Positions 27,550 to 35,272 of a stretch of 64,000 nt of DNA are shown here, piece after piece. The DNA is taken from positions 20,698-84,697 of IMG/VR virus record IMGVR_UViG_3300025913_000026. One strand, written 5' to 3'. Both the position numbers and the translations under genes were made by a program. Origin of the DNA: a virus. Below the pieces are notes generated by a model that was given only the letters and a program-made list of their open reading frames with translations, was not told the origin of the DNA and did not search any database. Positions within the stretch are counted from its first letter, which is position 1; each line of letters begins with the position of its first letter.

Positions 27550-28450
27550 ACTTAGCTCCCTTTTTTAAGTTATCTAATTCCCATAAGGGTTGCAAATTTG
27601 AATAATGAAAACATTGCATTTGTTCTTCCGGATTGCTTAAATCGAATTTTGAACAGGGCTTTTTATGGTCGATATGAATATTGCCTGCCATAAACTCATT
27701 CCATGACATTCCATCTATAAAAAGGCTGCAAAAATAATCTTTAAATTCGGCTATTGTACACCCAAGCATTATCTCAGTAGAAGCGCATTTATGTGTATTC
27801 CATTGCTTTAGTGCCAATCTAGTTCTACTTCTTATATTTTTAGCGATCCGATATTCAATATCTGTTTCTGTTTTCATCTTAGACCACTCTCTATTCCTTA
27901 CCTTCCTATTTTCTTTGGCCCATTCAGATAATTGATAATTCTTATACCGGTCTGGATATTTAGCTTTAAAGGCTCTTTGTTTGGCTAAATATTCTTCCTT
28001 TTTACCTGTTCGTTCTAAGTATGCTTTTCTTCTTTGATAAGCCTTTTTACTATACTCAGGATCACTTGATCTTCTCCTTATCGCACCCTCTGCTGCTTTC
28101 TTTTTATATTTATCTAGTTTTCTATAGTTTCTATTCCTTTCATTTATTTTATCCTTGTATTTTTTGGCTTGTTGTTTATTTCTTTCTAAACTTTTTTCTC
28201 TATTTACTGCATACCATTTCTTGTGATAGTCAGGATCATTTTCAATTAATTTTTTATACCTCTCTTTGCCTTTTAATCTTTGCTTTTCCCTATTAGCTTC
28301 ATACCACTTCTTTTTTCTAATACTATCACATGGTTTACAATATGGCTGAGGCCATTTACCACCGCCAGCCTTGTTATAATCGCTAATATATTTTTCTTGA
28401 TTGCAATCCTTGCATATCTTCTTCTCTAGTTCTTTTATTTCATCAGGCAT
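27542..28450 (-). CDS. HNH homing endonuclease with zinc-ribbon, 302 aa
   Basis: Start placed at ATG 28450, the second Met, which reduces overlap with the 97-aa gene. N-terminus has a zinc-ribbon (CKDCNQEKYISDY ... YCKPCDSIRKK). The middle is a very Lys/Arg-rich helical DNA-binding stretch (residues 40-190). The C-terminus carries HNH: GNIHIDHKKPCSKF with His-Ile-Asp-His, then CFHYSNLQPLWELDNLKKG with the Asn/His ligands. Nested between terminase genes and small genes, it is a typical mobile endonuclease insertion. Strong call. Confidence 0.85.
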   Translation of the reverse strand: MPDEIKELEKKICKDCNQEKYISDYNKAGGGKWPQPYCKPCDSIRKKKWYEANREKQRLKGKERYKKLIENDPDYHKKWYAVNREKSLERNKQQAKKYKDKINERNRNYRKLDKYKKKAAEGAIRRRSSDPEYSKKAYQRRKAYLERTGKKEEYLAKQRAFKAKYPDRYKNYQLSEWAKENRKVRNREWSKMKTETDIEYRIAKNIRSRTRLALKQWNTHKCASTEIMLGCTIAEFKDYFCSLFIDGMSWNEFMAGNIHIDHKKPCSKFDLSNPEEQMQCFHYSNLQPLWELDNLKKGAKYG

Positions 28451-28736
28451 ACCCATGAATTTTTTTATTTAAAAACATACTACAAATAATAAATACAAGT
28501 GACATTCTAGCCCTGTCCTTTTCTTCTTCTGTAAATATTTCGCCACTTCTAAACCACACACCTGTATATTTAGATCCCATGGGCATTTTTATTTCGCACA
28601 TATAAGCCCCGTCTTTTACCTCAATAATTTCGCTGCCATCGCTCATTGACATTGCACCTTTATCTGCTATATATTCTCTATATTCTAATTTATATTCATC
28701 AACTAGTCTATTTATTATATCTAATACTATTGACAT
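28443..28736 (-). CDS. hypothetical protein, 97 aa
   Basis: Not recognised. It begins with an amphipathic helix (IVLDIINRLVDEYKLEYREY), followed by EVKDGAYMCEIKMPMGSKYT and a hydrophobic helix near the end (ARMSLVFIICSMFLNKKI) that could be a membrane segment. Overlaps the HNH gene and lies 5 bases after an 80-aa gene in the minus-strand operon. Confidence 0.55.
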   Translation of the reverse strand: MSIVLDIINRLVDEYKLEYREYIADKGAMSMSDGSEIIEVKDGAYMCEIKMPMGSKYTGVWFRSGEIFTEEEKDRARMSLVFIICSMFLNKKIHGYA

Positions 28737-28741
28737 ATTAT

Positions 28742-28984
28742 TTAATTTAGAATTTGTTCTTGTGGCACAACAGGAAGGTCATCAGCTTCACATGTACAAG
28801 GTCTTAAAACAAGGGTTGAAATGTACGAAAAGCCATCTTCGGCTTCTTCATCTTCAACCGGGAAGTCAACAAGTTCGGATTGTTCAAAACAGACAGTGAT
28901 ATAAGTTTCCTCACCGTGAGGCATTACTACTGTCATATCATCTGGTAGTTCTTGGATTAGTTCTTTTAGTTGTGCTACTGTCAT
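28742..28984 (-). CDS. hypothetical acidic protein, 80 aa
   Basis: The start (TVAQLKELIQELPDDMTVVM) matches the common small phage protein pattern in which a short helix is followed by 'lpdd..vv'. Then comes a strongly acidic middle (FPVEDEEAEDG). Two Cys near the end (CTCEADD). Abuts the 70-aa gene with no gap. Function unknown. Confidence 0.6.
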   Translation of the reverse strand: MTVAQLKELIQELPDDMTVVMPHGEETYITVCFEQSELVDFPVEDEEAEDGFSYISTLVLRPCTCEADDLPVVPQEQILN

Positions 28985-29197
28985 TTATTCTGGTATTGTG
29001 TTTAGAAAATTATTGCATTGTTCTACGTGTGTTGTCTCCTTAGATTTAAATTCACAATGCGTGTCATCCTCCATGATTATGCTTAAATAATCATCAAATG
29101 GGCCATTTACTGGGCCACCACCCCATTGCCATACTTTTTTCACCTTGGGATGAATACATTTAATGCCTTCGCTTGTTTGTTCAATGTACTGTTTCAT
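28985..29197 (-). CDS. hypothetical protein, 70 aa
   Basis: Not recognised. Short, mixed composition with KCIHPKVKKVWQWGGGPVNG and two Cys. Overlaps the upstream 262-aa gene by 17 bases and directly abuts the next gene, so it is probably translated by coupling. Confidence 0.5.
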   Translation of the reverse strand: MKQYIEQTSEGIKCIHPKVKKVWQWGGGPVNGPFDDYLSIIMEDDTHCEFKSKETTHVEQCNNFLNTIPE

Positions 29198-29969
29198 TTA
29201 TATATTCATTTATTGGTTTAGCATCGGATTTAGACAGGCCCACATGGACAAGTCCTTCTTTTACTTTTTTAGTAAGGCTATGATCTATGGCTATAACCTC
29301 TTCCTCTCTTTTTGTGCGTTCATCTCCATTAGGTCTGCATCTTATTATTCTGGCTTCTTGTCCTGTGCTGGGTTCTCTAAAGACGATTTCGTAATCACAA
29401 GCCTTAATGGTTCGTACCACGAAGCCTGCATATTCTCCTGTCCTCATATAAAGAGTATCTTTACATAGTGTTGGTTCTATTCCATGAATTGGGCCTTTGT
29501 ATGGGATAAAAACTCTGTATGCAAAATCAAATGTGGATGTTGGTTGCCATTCTCCATCTGGAACTTTCCAAGCAAAACAATCTTCCTCCAAGACAGAAAA
29601 TATCTTAATGTCGCTTGCTATTTGTTCGCCACTTAGTTGGCCGCTATTCAGAACCTCGTTCTCTTCTCTACACCCATTATGGTGAAAAAGCATAAGTACT
29701 CCTTTTGGCAAGCCACCTCCACTTATCACCTCTCCATGTACTGGCTCTGTGTATTTCCTGTCAAAATTTTCGTATTTACGTTGAAGCGAGATAGTCACTC
29801 CATTTGAGAAAGTATGGTTATTTTTATAATTTAAATCTACCTTTAAAAGAACCCGACCTTCTGTGTTAGTTAATCGGCCTTCATTAGGTGTCCATAATCT
29901 TTCCATAAATTCAGTTGTAATCTCCCCCTCAGTTGATAAATGTACATATCCTTTATTCTGTTTCTTCAT
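29181..29969 (-). CDS. hypothetical beta-rich protein, 262 aa
   Basis: Family not recognised. It alternates strands through the length (GRVLLKVDLNYKN, GVLMLFHHNGCREEN, FAYRVFIPYKGPIHGIEPT, VRTIKACDYEIVF) and ends with a charged helix and GLSKSDAKPINEYINE. The pattern 'GxVVRTIKACDYEIVF' suggests a small barrel. It overlaps neighbours on both sides (4 and 17 bases). Lies in a run of unknown genes between the sugar cassette and terminase. No function assigned. Confidence 0.55.
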   Translation of the reverse strand: MKKQNKGYVHLSTEGEITTEFMERLWTPNEGRLTNTEGRVLLKVDLNYKNNHTFSNGVTISLQRKYENFDRKYTEPVHGEVISGGGLPKGVLMLFHHNGCREENEVLNSGQLSGEQIASDIKIFSVLEEDCFAWKVPDGEWQPTSTFDFAYRVFIPYKGPIHGIEPTLCKDTLYMRTGEYAGFVVRTIKACDYEIVFREPSTGQEARIIRCRPNGDERTKREEEVIAIDHSLTKKVKEGLVHVGLSKSDAKPINEYINETVH

Positions 29970-30388
29970 TTAATATTCTGTTTATGCTTTTCTAATTCTT
30001 TCATAAATAACTCATAGTAAGCCTCAAACGTTTTGTGCTTTACTTCCGGGAAGTATATTTCAAATGACTTGAACCAACCTGGGTAATAGTTTTTATATAG
30101 TTCCACCAATCTCCTTTTATCGCCATAATCCAATTCACTTACTTCCCATACATTCTGCTTTTGCTTGACCCATCCTTTTTTAGTTTTAATATCTACATCC
30201 TTTAGTACTTCGTCAATGGTGGTATCTACGATTCTATTATTATCCTTATCATACACGGTAAATCGTTCATTTATTTGAACCTTTTTAGAGTGAACTACAT
30301 AAAGGCTATCTTCATCAACTAACCCATGCGTCTTTTGGGTATCTTCCTTAACCCATGATTCAACTTTTACTATTAAGTGTTCTTTCAT
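29966..30388 (-). CDS. hypothetical protein, 140 aa
   Basis: Not recognised. Charged, with DEDSLYVVHSKKVQINERFT and a C-terminal helical part (YYPGWFKSFEIYFPEVKHKT, YYELFMKELEKHKQNIK). Overlaps the next gene by 4 bases (ATGA) and the previous one by 29 bases. Confidence 0.5.
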   Translation of the reverse strand: MKEHLIVKVESWVKEDTQKTHGLVDEDSLYVVHSKKVQINERFTVYDKDNNRIVDTTIDEVLKDVDIKTKKGWVKQKQNVWEVSELDYGDKRRLVELYKNYYPGWFKSFEIYFPEVKHKTFEAYYELFMKELEKHKQNIK

Positions 30389-30626
30389 GTTGTTTAGCTT
30401 TTCTTAATTCTTGTTTTAAATAATCAATAGCGCGACTCCAATCAATATATTTGCCACCCATTGGGGTTGGTTTTCTAAAATTGATATAGCTTATTAGTTG
30501 ATTATAGTCGAAAACATTCATTAATTGACAATACCTTTTTACAATAGCTATCTCTTCTTTAGCGAAATCATTATAATCAGTCTTACTTACTTTATCAATT
30601 ATCCCTATGGCTTCCTCTTTGTTCAT
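30360..30626 (-). CDS. hypothetical protein, 88 aa
   Basis: Not recognised. Helical with NKEEAIGIIDKVSKTDYNDF and NFRKPTPMGGKYIDWSRAID. Start codon overlaps the stop of the 50-aa gene upstream (ATGA), a sign of coupled translation. Confidence 0.5.
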   Translation of the reverse strand: MNKEEAIGIIDKVSKTDYNDFAKEEIAIVKRYCQLMNVFDYNQLISYINFRKPTPMGGKYIDWSRAIDYLKQELRKAKQHERTLNSKS

Positions 30627-30775
30627 GAGCTTTTCTTATAATTGATCTTAGTTCCCGGCTTAAGGATAATTCTTCCTTCTTTTAATGAAGTCGTAAGCGT
30701 TTCTTTATATTTCCATACTCTTATAGTTCCTTCAACTATAAAACTTTTTTTCTCTGGATTTAATGGGCTTTTCAT
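30623..30775 (-). CDS. small basic protein, 50 aa
   Basis: Found by reading the gap between two longer genes. ATG 30775-30773 to TGA 30625-30623, with ATGA overlaps at both ends, which strongly supports it as real. The product starts MKSPLNPEKKSFIVEGTIRV and ends KINYKKSS; it is Lys-rich and probably a small beta domain. Function unknown. Confidence 0.65.
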   Translation of the reverse strand: MKSPLNPEKKSFIVEGTIRVWKYKETLTTSLKEGRIILKPGTKINYKKSS

Positions 30776-31014
30776 TTTTCTTTCTCCTTTTTACGTGGCA
30801 TCCACCAATCCGAACAATAATCATCCGGCTTTTCAGGTATTTCTCCACTTCCATTATTCCACTTTCGATAATAGGTATTTTCACAGTCCTCTCCGTCCCA
30901 GAAAAAGCAGTTAGCGCAGCAACTTCCACCATGCGCTACTTTCATGCCTGGCTGGTGATCTTTAGGGTATTCGATGGGGCCTTTTTTATTGGATAGTTTT
31001 ACTTTGGTAGCCAT
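30772..31014 (-). CDS. Cys-motif (metal-binding-like) small protein, 80 aa
   Basis: Cysteines in CCANCFFWDGEDCEN and later DDYCSDWW give a four-ligand layout similar to small HiPIP-like or zinc-binding phage proteins, with the recurring ending 'PDDYCSDWW'. The rest is charged. It overlaps both neighbours (4 and 29 bases). Could bind Fe-S or Zn; which one cannot be told by eye. Confidence 0.6.
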   Translation of the reverse strand: MATKVKLSNKKGPIEYPKDHQPGMKVAHGGSCCANCFFWDGEDCENTYYRKWNNGSGEIPEKPDDYCSDWWMPRKKEKEK

Positions 31015-31186
31015 TGTTAATTAGTTTACCAAATTTATCAAAATAAACCTGTGTACCAAGGTATCTTTCAGGGAAAGCATAATACAAGTCCATAATATTT
31101 AATGGGCGGCTTAACTCCATTTCAGATATAATCTTAGGAGCTACAGCCAGCATGGCTATTGACTTTAAAAATCCCTTTCTGTTCAT
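30986..31186 (-). CDS. small protein with twin-arginine-like leader, 66 aa
   Basis: The start NRKGFLKSIAMLAVAPKIIS looks like a Tat-type leader (R-K-x-F-L-K followed by a hydrophobic stretch). Tat needs Arg-Arg as a rule, and here it is Arg-Lys. The remaining 45 residues have DLYYAFPERYLGTQVYFDKF. Similar 'RxxFLK' starts occur on small proteins of Bacteroidota phages. Overlaps the GT9-like gene by 4 bases. Function unknown. Confidence 0.5.
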   Translation of the reverse strand: MNRKGFLKSIAMLAVAPKIISEMELSRPLNIMDLYYAFPERYLGTQVYFDKFGKLINNGYQSKTIQ

Positions 31187-31989
31187 TGGTTAAATAGTTT
31201 ATTCACGTAATATTCAAGATTAGGCTGCGTTAAAAACTTATAATGGTTAGGCCCGTACCCAATAACATTCGGGATGGATTTACACACTTCCAGTATACGC
31301 GGTATCTTTAGCCCCTCGCTTATCTGGTATACCGAACTTTGATTCCCAATGTACAATTTACAGTTATACAAAGCTATAGCTATTTCAAAGTAATCCTTTG
31401 CCTCTAATCTTGGAATAGATATGTTATTCTGTTTGCAAAACCATTCATGTTCACTTGGTAATCCTACAAACATTACATTCCCTTCATACTTTCTTAGAAA
31501 ATTGTAGCTTATGAACATGTTATTATATCTCTCCGTCCGATTGATTAAAATCTTGCCTATAACCTGCTGATTAATAAAATACGGGATATTTAACCACGGT
31601 TTACTTAAGTCACAGGCTGTTTGGGGCAACACAAAGTGGAGGTATTCATTGATTGATCCAAATGGCATAGGAGTGTCGTGCTGCCGGAGAATGTCGAGAT
31701 GATGATCTACCTCATGCCCATCCCAAATTTCAAAATCGTGAATGTAGTCTTGACTTAATAGTAAAGGTTTTACTGCATCAAAAACTGCCCTATTCATCGT
31801 TACTGGAGTATCATTTTCATCCTTTATTGAATATTTTGCTCCGGGATAGGCTCCTACTCCGTCGTAAGGGATATTCACTCTTTGGTAAATAGTACATTTA
31901 TGGCCAGTACTTTCGTAAATCTCTTTAAATGAAGGCATTAGGCTAAGAAGGTCGCCGCACGGCATCGAATGACTGAATCTAAGTACCAT
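31183..31989 (-). CDS. GT-B (family 9-like) glycosyltransferase, 268 aa
   Basis: Likely adds a sugar to a glycan. The first residues (LRFSHSMPCGDLLSLMPSFK) resemble the 'GD...PxL' start of heptosyltransferase-like enzymes. The C-terminal half has the donor-site signature ALYNCKLYIGNQSSVYQISE and GLKIPRILEV. At 268 aa it is shorter than standard GT9 enzymes (320-350 aa), so the N-terminal domain is reduced. First gene of the sugar cassette's distal part, 4-base overlap with the small leader protein. Acceptor unknown. Confidence 0.6.
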   Translation of the reverse strand: MVLRFSHSMPCGDLLSLMPSFKEIYESTGHKCTIYQRVNIPYDGVGAYPGAKYSIKDENDTPVTMNRAVFDAVKPLLLSQDYIHDFEIWDGHEVDHHLDILRQHDTPMPFGSINEYLHFVLPQTACDLSKPWLNIPYFINQQVIGKILINRTERYNNMFISYNFLRKYEGNVMFVGLPSEHEWFCKQNNISIPRLEAKDYFEIAIALYNCKLYIGNQSSVYQISEGLKIPRILEVCKSIPNVIGYGPNHYKFLTQPNLEYYVNKLFNQ

Positions 31990-31995
31990 AATTTT

Positions 31996-32011
31996 GCTAT
32001 AACGTTATAGT
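31996..32011. promoter_or_regulatory. near-palindrome, copy 4, in divergent intergenic region
   Basis: GCTATAACGTTATAGT, containing the perfect 14-bp palindrome CTATAACGTTATAG. It lies 6 bases before the start of the minus-strand GT9-like gene and 74 bases before the divergent plus-strand 90-aa gene. A protein bound here could control both. Confidence 0.5.
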
Positions 32012-32085
32012 TATTTAGTTTTACAAGGTCGCCGGGATTGTCTCCGGGTCAGGCTCTTTTTATTAACACTTAAAATTTTAAATCT

Positions 32086-32358
32086 ATGGCACTGACAGGC
32101 CGCGTTATCACATCGGCATACCGGAAAAACCAGTATGACCTTACCACTGCAAGAGGGATTCCCGCAACAATGGGCGTTCCCATCAATTTACCATCAGCAT
32201 TGTGTCAGCTTAGTCCAGCACCATCAGGCACAACAGCTAATGGAGTAACCATGAACTCTATCATTGAGCTTTTACCAAGTGGCTTGTACCATAATGGACA
32301 ATCTACTTTCTATTACAGCGCTGATTCTGTCGCTACCTTACAAACCAACGGAACCTAG
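32086..32358 (+). CDS. lone plus-strand structural-like protein, 90 aa
   Basis: Not recognised. Composition (Ala/Thr/Ser/Gly-rich, LTGRVITSAYRKNQYDLTTA, MNSIIELLPSGLYHNG) is like head decoration or fibre proteins. It is the only plus-strand gene in the first 44 kb. A 90-base leader with a GC-rich patch precedes it, and an AT-rich stretch comes just before ATG. It ends 20 bases before a convergent minus-strand gene. Independent regulation or recent insertion is likely. Confidence 0.55.
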   Translation: MALTGRVITSAYRKNQYDLTTARGIPATMGVPINLPSALCQLSPAPSGTTANGVTMNSIIELLPSGLYHNGQSTFYYSADSVATLQTNGT

Positions 32359-32377
32359 TTTCTTCAAGGTTAGATTC

Positions 32378-32578
32378 TCATGGGTTGGCCCTGGTACTTA
32401 CATTAGTATTGGGGCTTTTTCTTTGCTTTTTTCGCTCATGGCCATTCCATATCTTTTCAAGATTATGGGCTGCTTGTATGGTTCTTCTCTTTTTATGTAA
32501 TATTCGGATAAATCCCATCCCATCATCACAATAAACAACAGGAACCTTGTCTTTATATCCGGCAAAGTATCTATTCAT
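32378..32578 (-). CDS. small basic protein, 66 aa
   Basis: ATG overlaps the stop of the upstream glycosyltransferase gene (ATGA), which argues for a real gene. The product has YKDKVPVVYCDDGMGFIRIL followed by a Lys/Arg/His-rich half (HERKKQRKS). Not recognised. Converges with the plus-strand 90-aa gene. Confidence 0.45.
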   Translation of the reverse strand: MNRYFAGYKDKVPVVYCDDGMGFIRILHKKRRTIQAAHNLEKIWNGHERKKQRKSPNTNVSTRANP

Positions 32579-33339
32579 ATAATGTCATTAATTATATTCC
32601 TATTATTCGCCCATTCCTGAATATACATTGGTAGCGGCTCAATAATTGGTACTATATCTTCCTTCGAGAAATGCACCCACGGATCAAATTCACCTCCCAT
32701 GCTTTTTAATTTTTCATCCATCCCCCATCCGAAAGTATTGCACATCATGTCCTCTATCTTTGCCATGTGCTTTTTTTTATCCCTTACAAAACCTGTATGG
32801 TAGATTCTTATTTTATCTATGTAATCTGAGTTGGCCGGTGCATCTAAGGATTGGGCATCATCAACGGATTGATATTTAGATTTCGCTAGTCTAAGTATTA
32901 CTTCTCCGACAGGCATACGATCTTCAGGTACACTCAGATAATGCTGGCTGTCTCCCCATAAGTTATATCTCCTGCAAAGATAGGCTTCATTGTTTAGCTC
33001 TATTAGCTGTCTAATGTCATCAAAACAATCTTCATGGATACATTCATCAGCTTGTAGATTTATATTCCAATCAGTATTTAAAGCGTTAATTGCGACATTG
33101 GTAAAATAAGATAATTTTTGCTGGCCTTTTTGTCGATCCCATTCTTCAGGAGGCAGGAGTAATATTTTGACTTTTTTAAATTCCAATAAAGATTCAACCA
33201 GCCGTGTAGTACCATCTGTAGATCCCGCATCCACCACGACTACTTCATCACATAAATCATTCAAACACTTAACGGATTCTATTATGTGATAATCCAGAGC
33301 AATTGAATTTCTAATAAATATTGAGCCGCCTAATGTCAT
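32575..33339 (-). CDS. family 2 (GT-A) glycosyltransferase, 254 aa
   Basis: Transfers a sugar from a nucleotide donor. The N-terminal Rossmann part has DEVVVVDAGSTDGTTRLVES, the classic GT2 'D-x-S-x-D-x-T' site, and INLQADECIHEDCFDD supplies the metal-binding Asp-x-Asp/Glu position. The rest carries a His/Trp/Asp-rich acceptor region (RIYHTGFVRDKKKH). Overlaps the methyltransferase gene by 4 bases. Part of the sugar cassette; acceptor could be virion protein, DNA or host surface. Confidence 0.82.
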   Translation of the reverse strand: MTLGGSIFIRNSIALDYHIIESVKCLNDLCDEVVVVDAGSTDGTTRLVESLLEFKKVKILLLPPEEWDRQKGQQKLSYFTNVAINALNTDWNINLQADECIHEDCFDDIRQLIELNNEAYLCRRYNLWGDSQHYLSVPEDRMPVGEVILRLAKSKYQSVDDAQSLDAPANSDYIDKIRIYHTGFVRDKKKHMAKIEDMMCNTFGWGMDEKLKSMGGEFDPWVHFSKEDIVPIIEPLPMYIQEWANNRNIINDII

Positions 33340-33920
33340 AATTTTTGTGCTACTAAATAAAATGAATACCTGTCCTCGCCTACATCTAACCCACTTTCAA
33401 CTACTCTAAAATATGGTGGATAATAATTCCCTTCATAATCTTTTGCTTCCCCGCAAAATGCTCTTTGAAAGAAGAACAAAAAGCTATCATAGTTATAGTC
33501 CCGGAAGTGCTCTTCGTTTTCTTTGTTATTATAATAACGACCATCTGGTAAATACAGTATCAAATAGCCGCACTTTTTAATGAGCCGATACCAATTCTGT
33601 ATAGCGGCAAAATCATTCTCTAAATGTTCTAAGCAATGAGATGAAAAAACTGCGCTCGCGCCCACTAAAGCCGGATGATGTAAATAACCCAATCTGTAAA
33701 TATCATTTCTATCTTCTAAGACAACATCAACTCCATCTAAAGCGCGGCCATCTACTCCTATTGCGTCCGGTTTTATTTTATGATCTGCACAACCAATATC
33801 AATTACTTTCCCTTCTAAATATTTCGGGTTTAATAACTCTCTAATCTTGTCTGTTTCGGAACAGTATGCCATAAATCTTTTATTTTTTCTATAACTTGAT
33901 TTGATGTGTATTGTGTGCAT
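33336..33920 (-). CDS. SAM-dependent methyltransferase, 194 aa
   Basis: Class I methyltransferase. Motif I is GKVIDIGCADHKIKPD (residues about 38-53). The acidic strand end DVVLEDRNDIYRL and SSHCLEHLENDFAAIQNWYR (motif IV region), then KKCGYLILYLPDG, follow in the expected order. The annotated start overlaps the DUF5672-GT9 gene by 91 bases; a second Met (MAYCSETDK, 33872) would reduce this to 43. Grouped with glycosyltransferases, it may cap a sugar or methylate a glycan precursor. Confidence 0.75.
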   Translation of the reverse strand: MHTIHIKSSYRKNKRFMAYCSETDKIRELLNPKYLEGKVIDIGCADHKIKPDAIGVDGRALDGVDVVLEDRNDIYRLGYLHHPALVGASAVFSSHCLEHLENDFAAIQNWYRLIKKCGYLILYLPDGRYYNNKENEEHFRDYNYDSFLFFFQRAFCGEAKDYEGNYYPPYFRVVESGLDVGEDRYSFYLVAQKL

Positions 33921-35272
33921 GGCGGGTATTCTTGACTATAGATACAATCATTGCCCACCACATCTACTTTATTATGATAGCAGTTTTTTGTTTCTTCTTT
34001 ACAGCATGGAGACTGAACCACTCGCATGTTTGTCATATCCGCATATCTGTATTCAGGATTTACGCTGCCAAAGAATATTACCGATGGCACATTTAACCCT
34101 ACAGCTACTTGCGCTGGCCCCGAATCTGCGCCTATAAACAAATCTGCTCCTTTTAATATGAACATCATAAATTCCAGGTTCATCGTATTCAAATAGGTAG
34201 CTATTTCGTATTCGATTCGTTTCCCTATCTGAAACACCTTATATCCATTAGCCTCTAAATACTTAACCACAGTTCCCCATTCTATTCCATGAATATCTCT
34301 ATATGGCATTCCTGTACTGTCTATGTGGATGACAGCATATTTATTGAACATCTTTTGATCTTCCCCGGCATAAAGGTTCAGTCTTGCATTTCTTATTTCC
34401 CCGTCTTTTACCCCTGCTATGTCATAATAAGACTTCAGAGTTAGCTGTTTTGGATTTATCTCGTAGGCCATATCAAGATTAACCTCAGTGTATGGCGTAT
34501 CGGGGCTTAAGGCATATTTGGGAAGAACTTGGAAGTAATGCTGAAAAAACACTTTATAAAACTCTGGCTGCGTATCCAAGACCACTCTATACCCTTTTTT
34601 GTGAAAGTAATGAAGTAATGGTTCAGCCATAACACAATCCCCCAAAGCGCCTGATCGCTTAATTACGATAGTTTCCTTAAAAGGTTCCACGTGGAAAGCG
34701 TGAAACCCAAATGTAGGTTGTTTAGGCGCGGTTAATTCATATGCAAACCTTGCGGCTACTTCATCAGTTGGGTATTTAAAATAATAATGCTTTTCTAAAT
34801 AGTATCTATATAATCGACACAGCACCTCATCTTCAGGTGAAGTAATTTCAATCATCTTATCTTTGGCAATCCTCTCTTGAAAGTGCCTTGATCTAACCGA
34901 AAACCCCCCATTTAAGTTATTACGACCATCTGTATATAATCCAGGAGCGCCTATAATATCATAATCGTAAAATTCATCTGACCATTGATCGGCATCTAAG
35001 ACCCAACTATCCCATTGACATATTAAGCAATAATCAGTAACAAAATATTTATACAACTCTTTTATAATAAATCTATTATATTGATGCCAATCTTCTAAGC
35101 CACCAACATTTATTACATCTATTCCACTAGCTTTCAAATCTATATTTGTGATTAATACACAGGCTCCAAAATCAACTTTAGCCATTGATTTATACATGGA
35201 AGCAACCGTTTCGGCTTGCTTATTTCCCGCAACTGCAATTAGCGTAACATTCGGTAATTTTAGTTTATTCAT
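33830..35272 (-). CDS. two-domain glycosyltransferase (DUF5672 + GT9), 480 aa
   Basis: Residues 1-200 match the DUF5672 GT-A-like family: LPNVTLIAVAGNKQAETVAS, DYCLICQWDSWVLDAD, YDYDIIGAPG, NGGFSVRSRHFQER and TSPEDEVLCRLYRYYLEK. Residues about 205-480 match GT9 heptosyltransferases: IVIKRSGALGDCVMAEPLLH, then FIGADSGPAQVAVGLNVPSV with IFFGSVNPEYRY. So two transferase folds are fused in one chain and might act in sequence. Overlaps the epimerase by 4 bases. Both domain calls are good; substrates are unknown. Confidence 0.8.
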   Translation of the reverse strand: MNKLKLPNVTLIAVAGNKQAETVASMYKSMAKVDFGACVLITNIDLKASGIDVINVGGLEDWHQYNRFIIKELYKYFVTDYCLICQWDSWVLDADQWSDEFYDYDIIGAPGLYTDGRNNLNGGFSVRSRHFQERIAKDKMIEITSPEDEVLCRLYRYYLEKHYYFKYPTDEVAARFAYELTAPKQPTFGFHAFHVEPFKETIVIKRSGALGDCVMAEPLLHYFHKKGYRVVLDTQPEFYKVFFQHYFQVLPKYALSPDTPYTEVNLDMAYEINPKQLTLKSYYDIAGVKDGEIRNARLNLYAGEDQKMFNKYAVIHIDSTGMPYRDIHGIEWGTVVKYLEANGYKVFQIGKRIEYEIATYLNTMNLEFMMFILKGADLFIGADSGPAQVAVGLNVPSVIFFGSVNPEYRYADMTNMRVVQSPCCKEETKNCYHNKVDVVGNDCIYSQEYPPCTQYTSNQVIEKIKDLWHTVPKQTRLESY

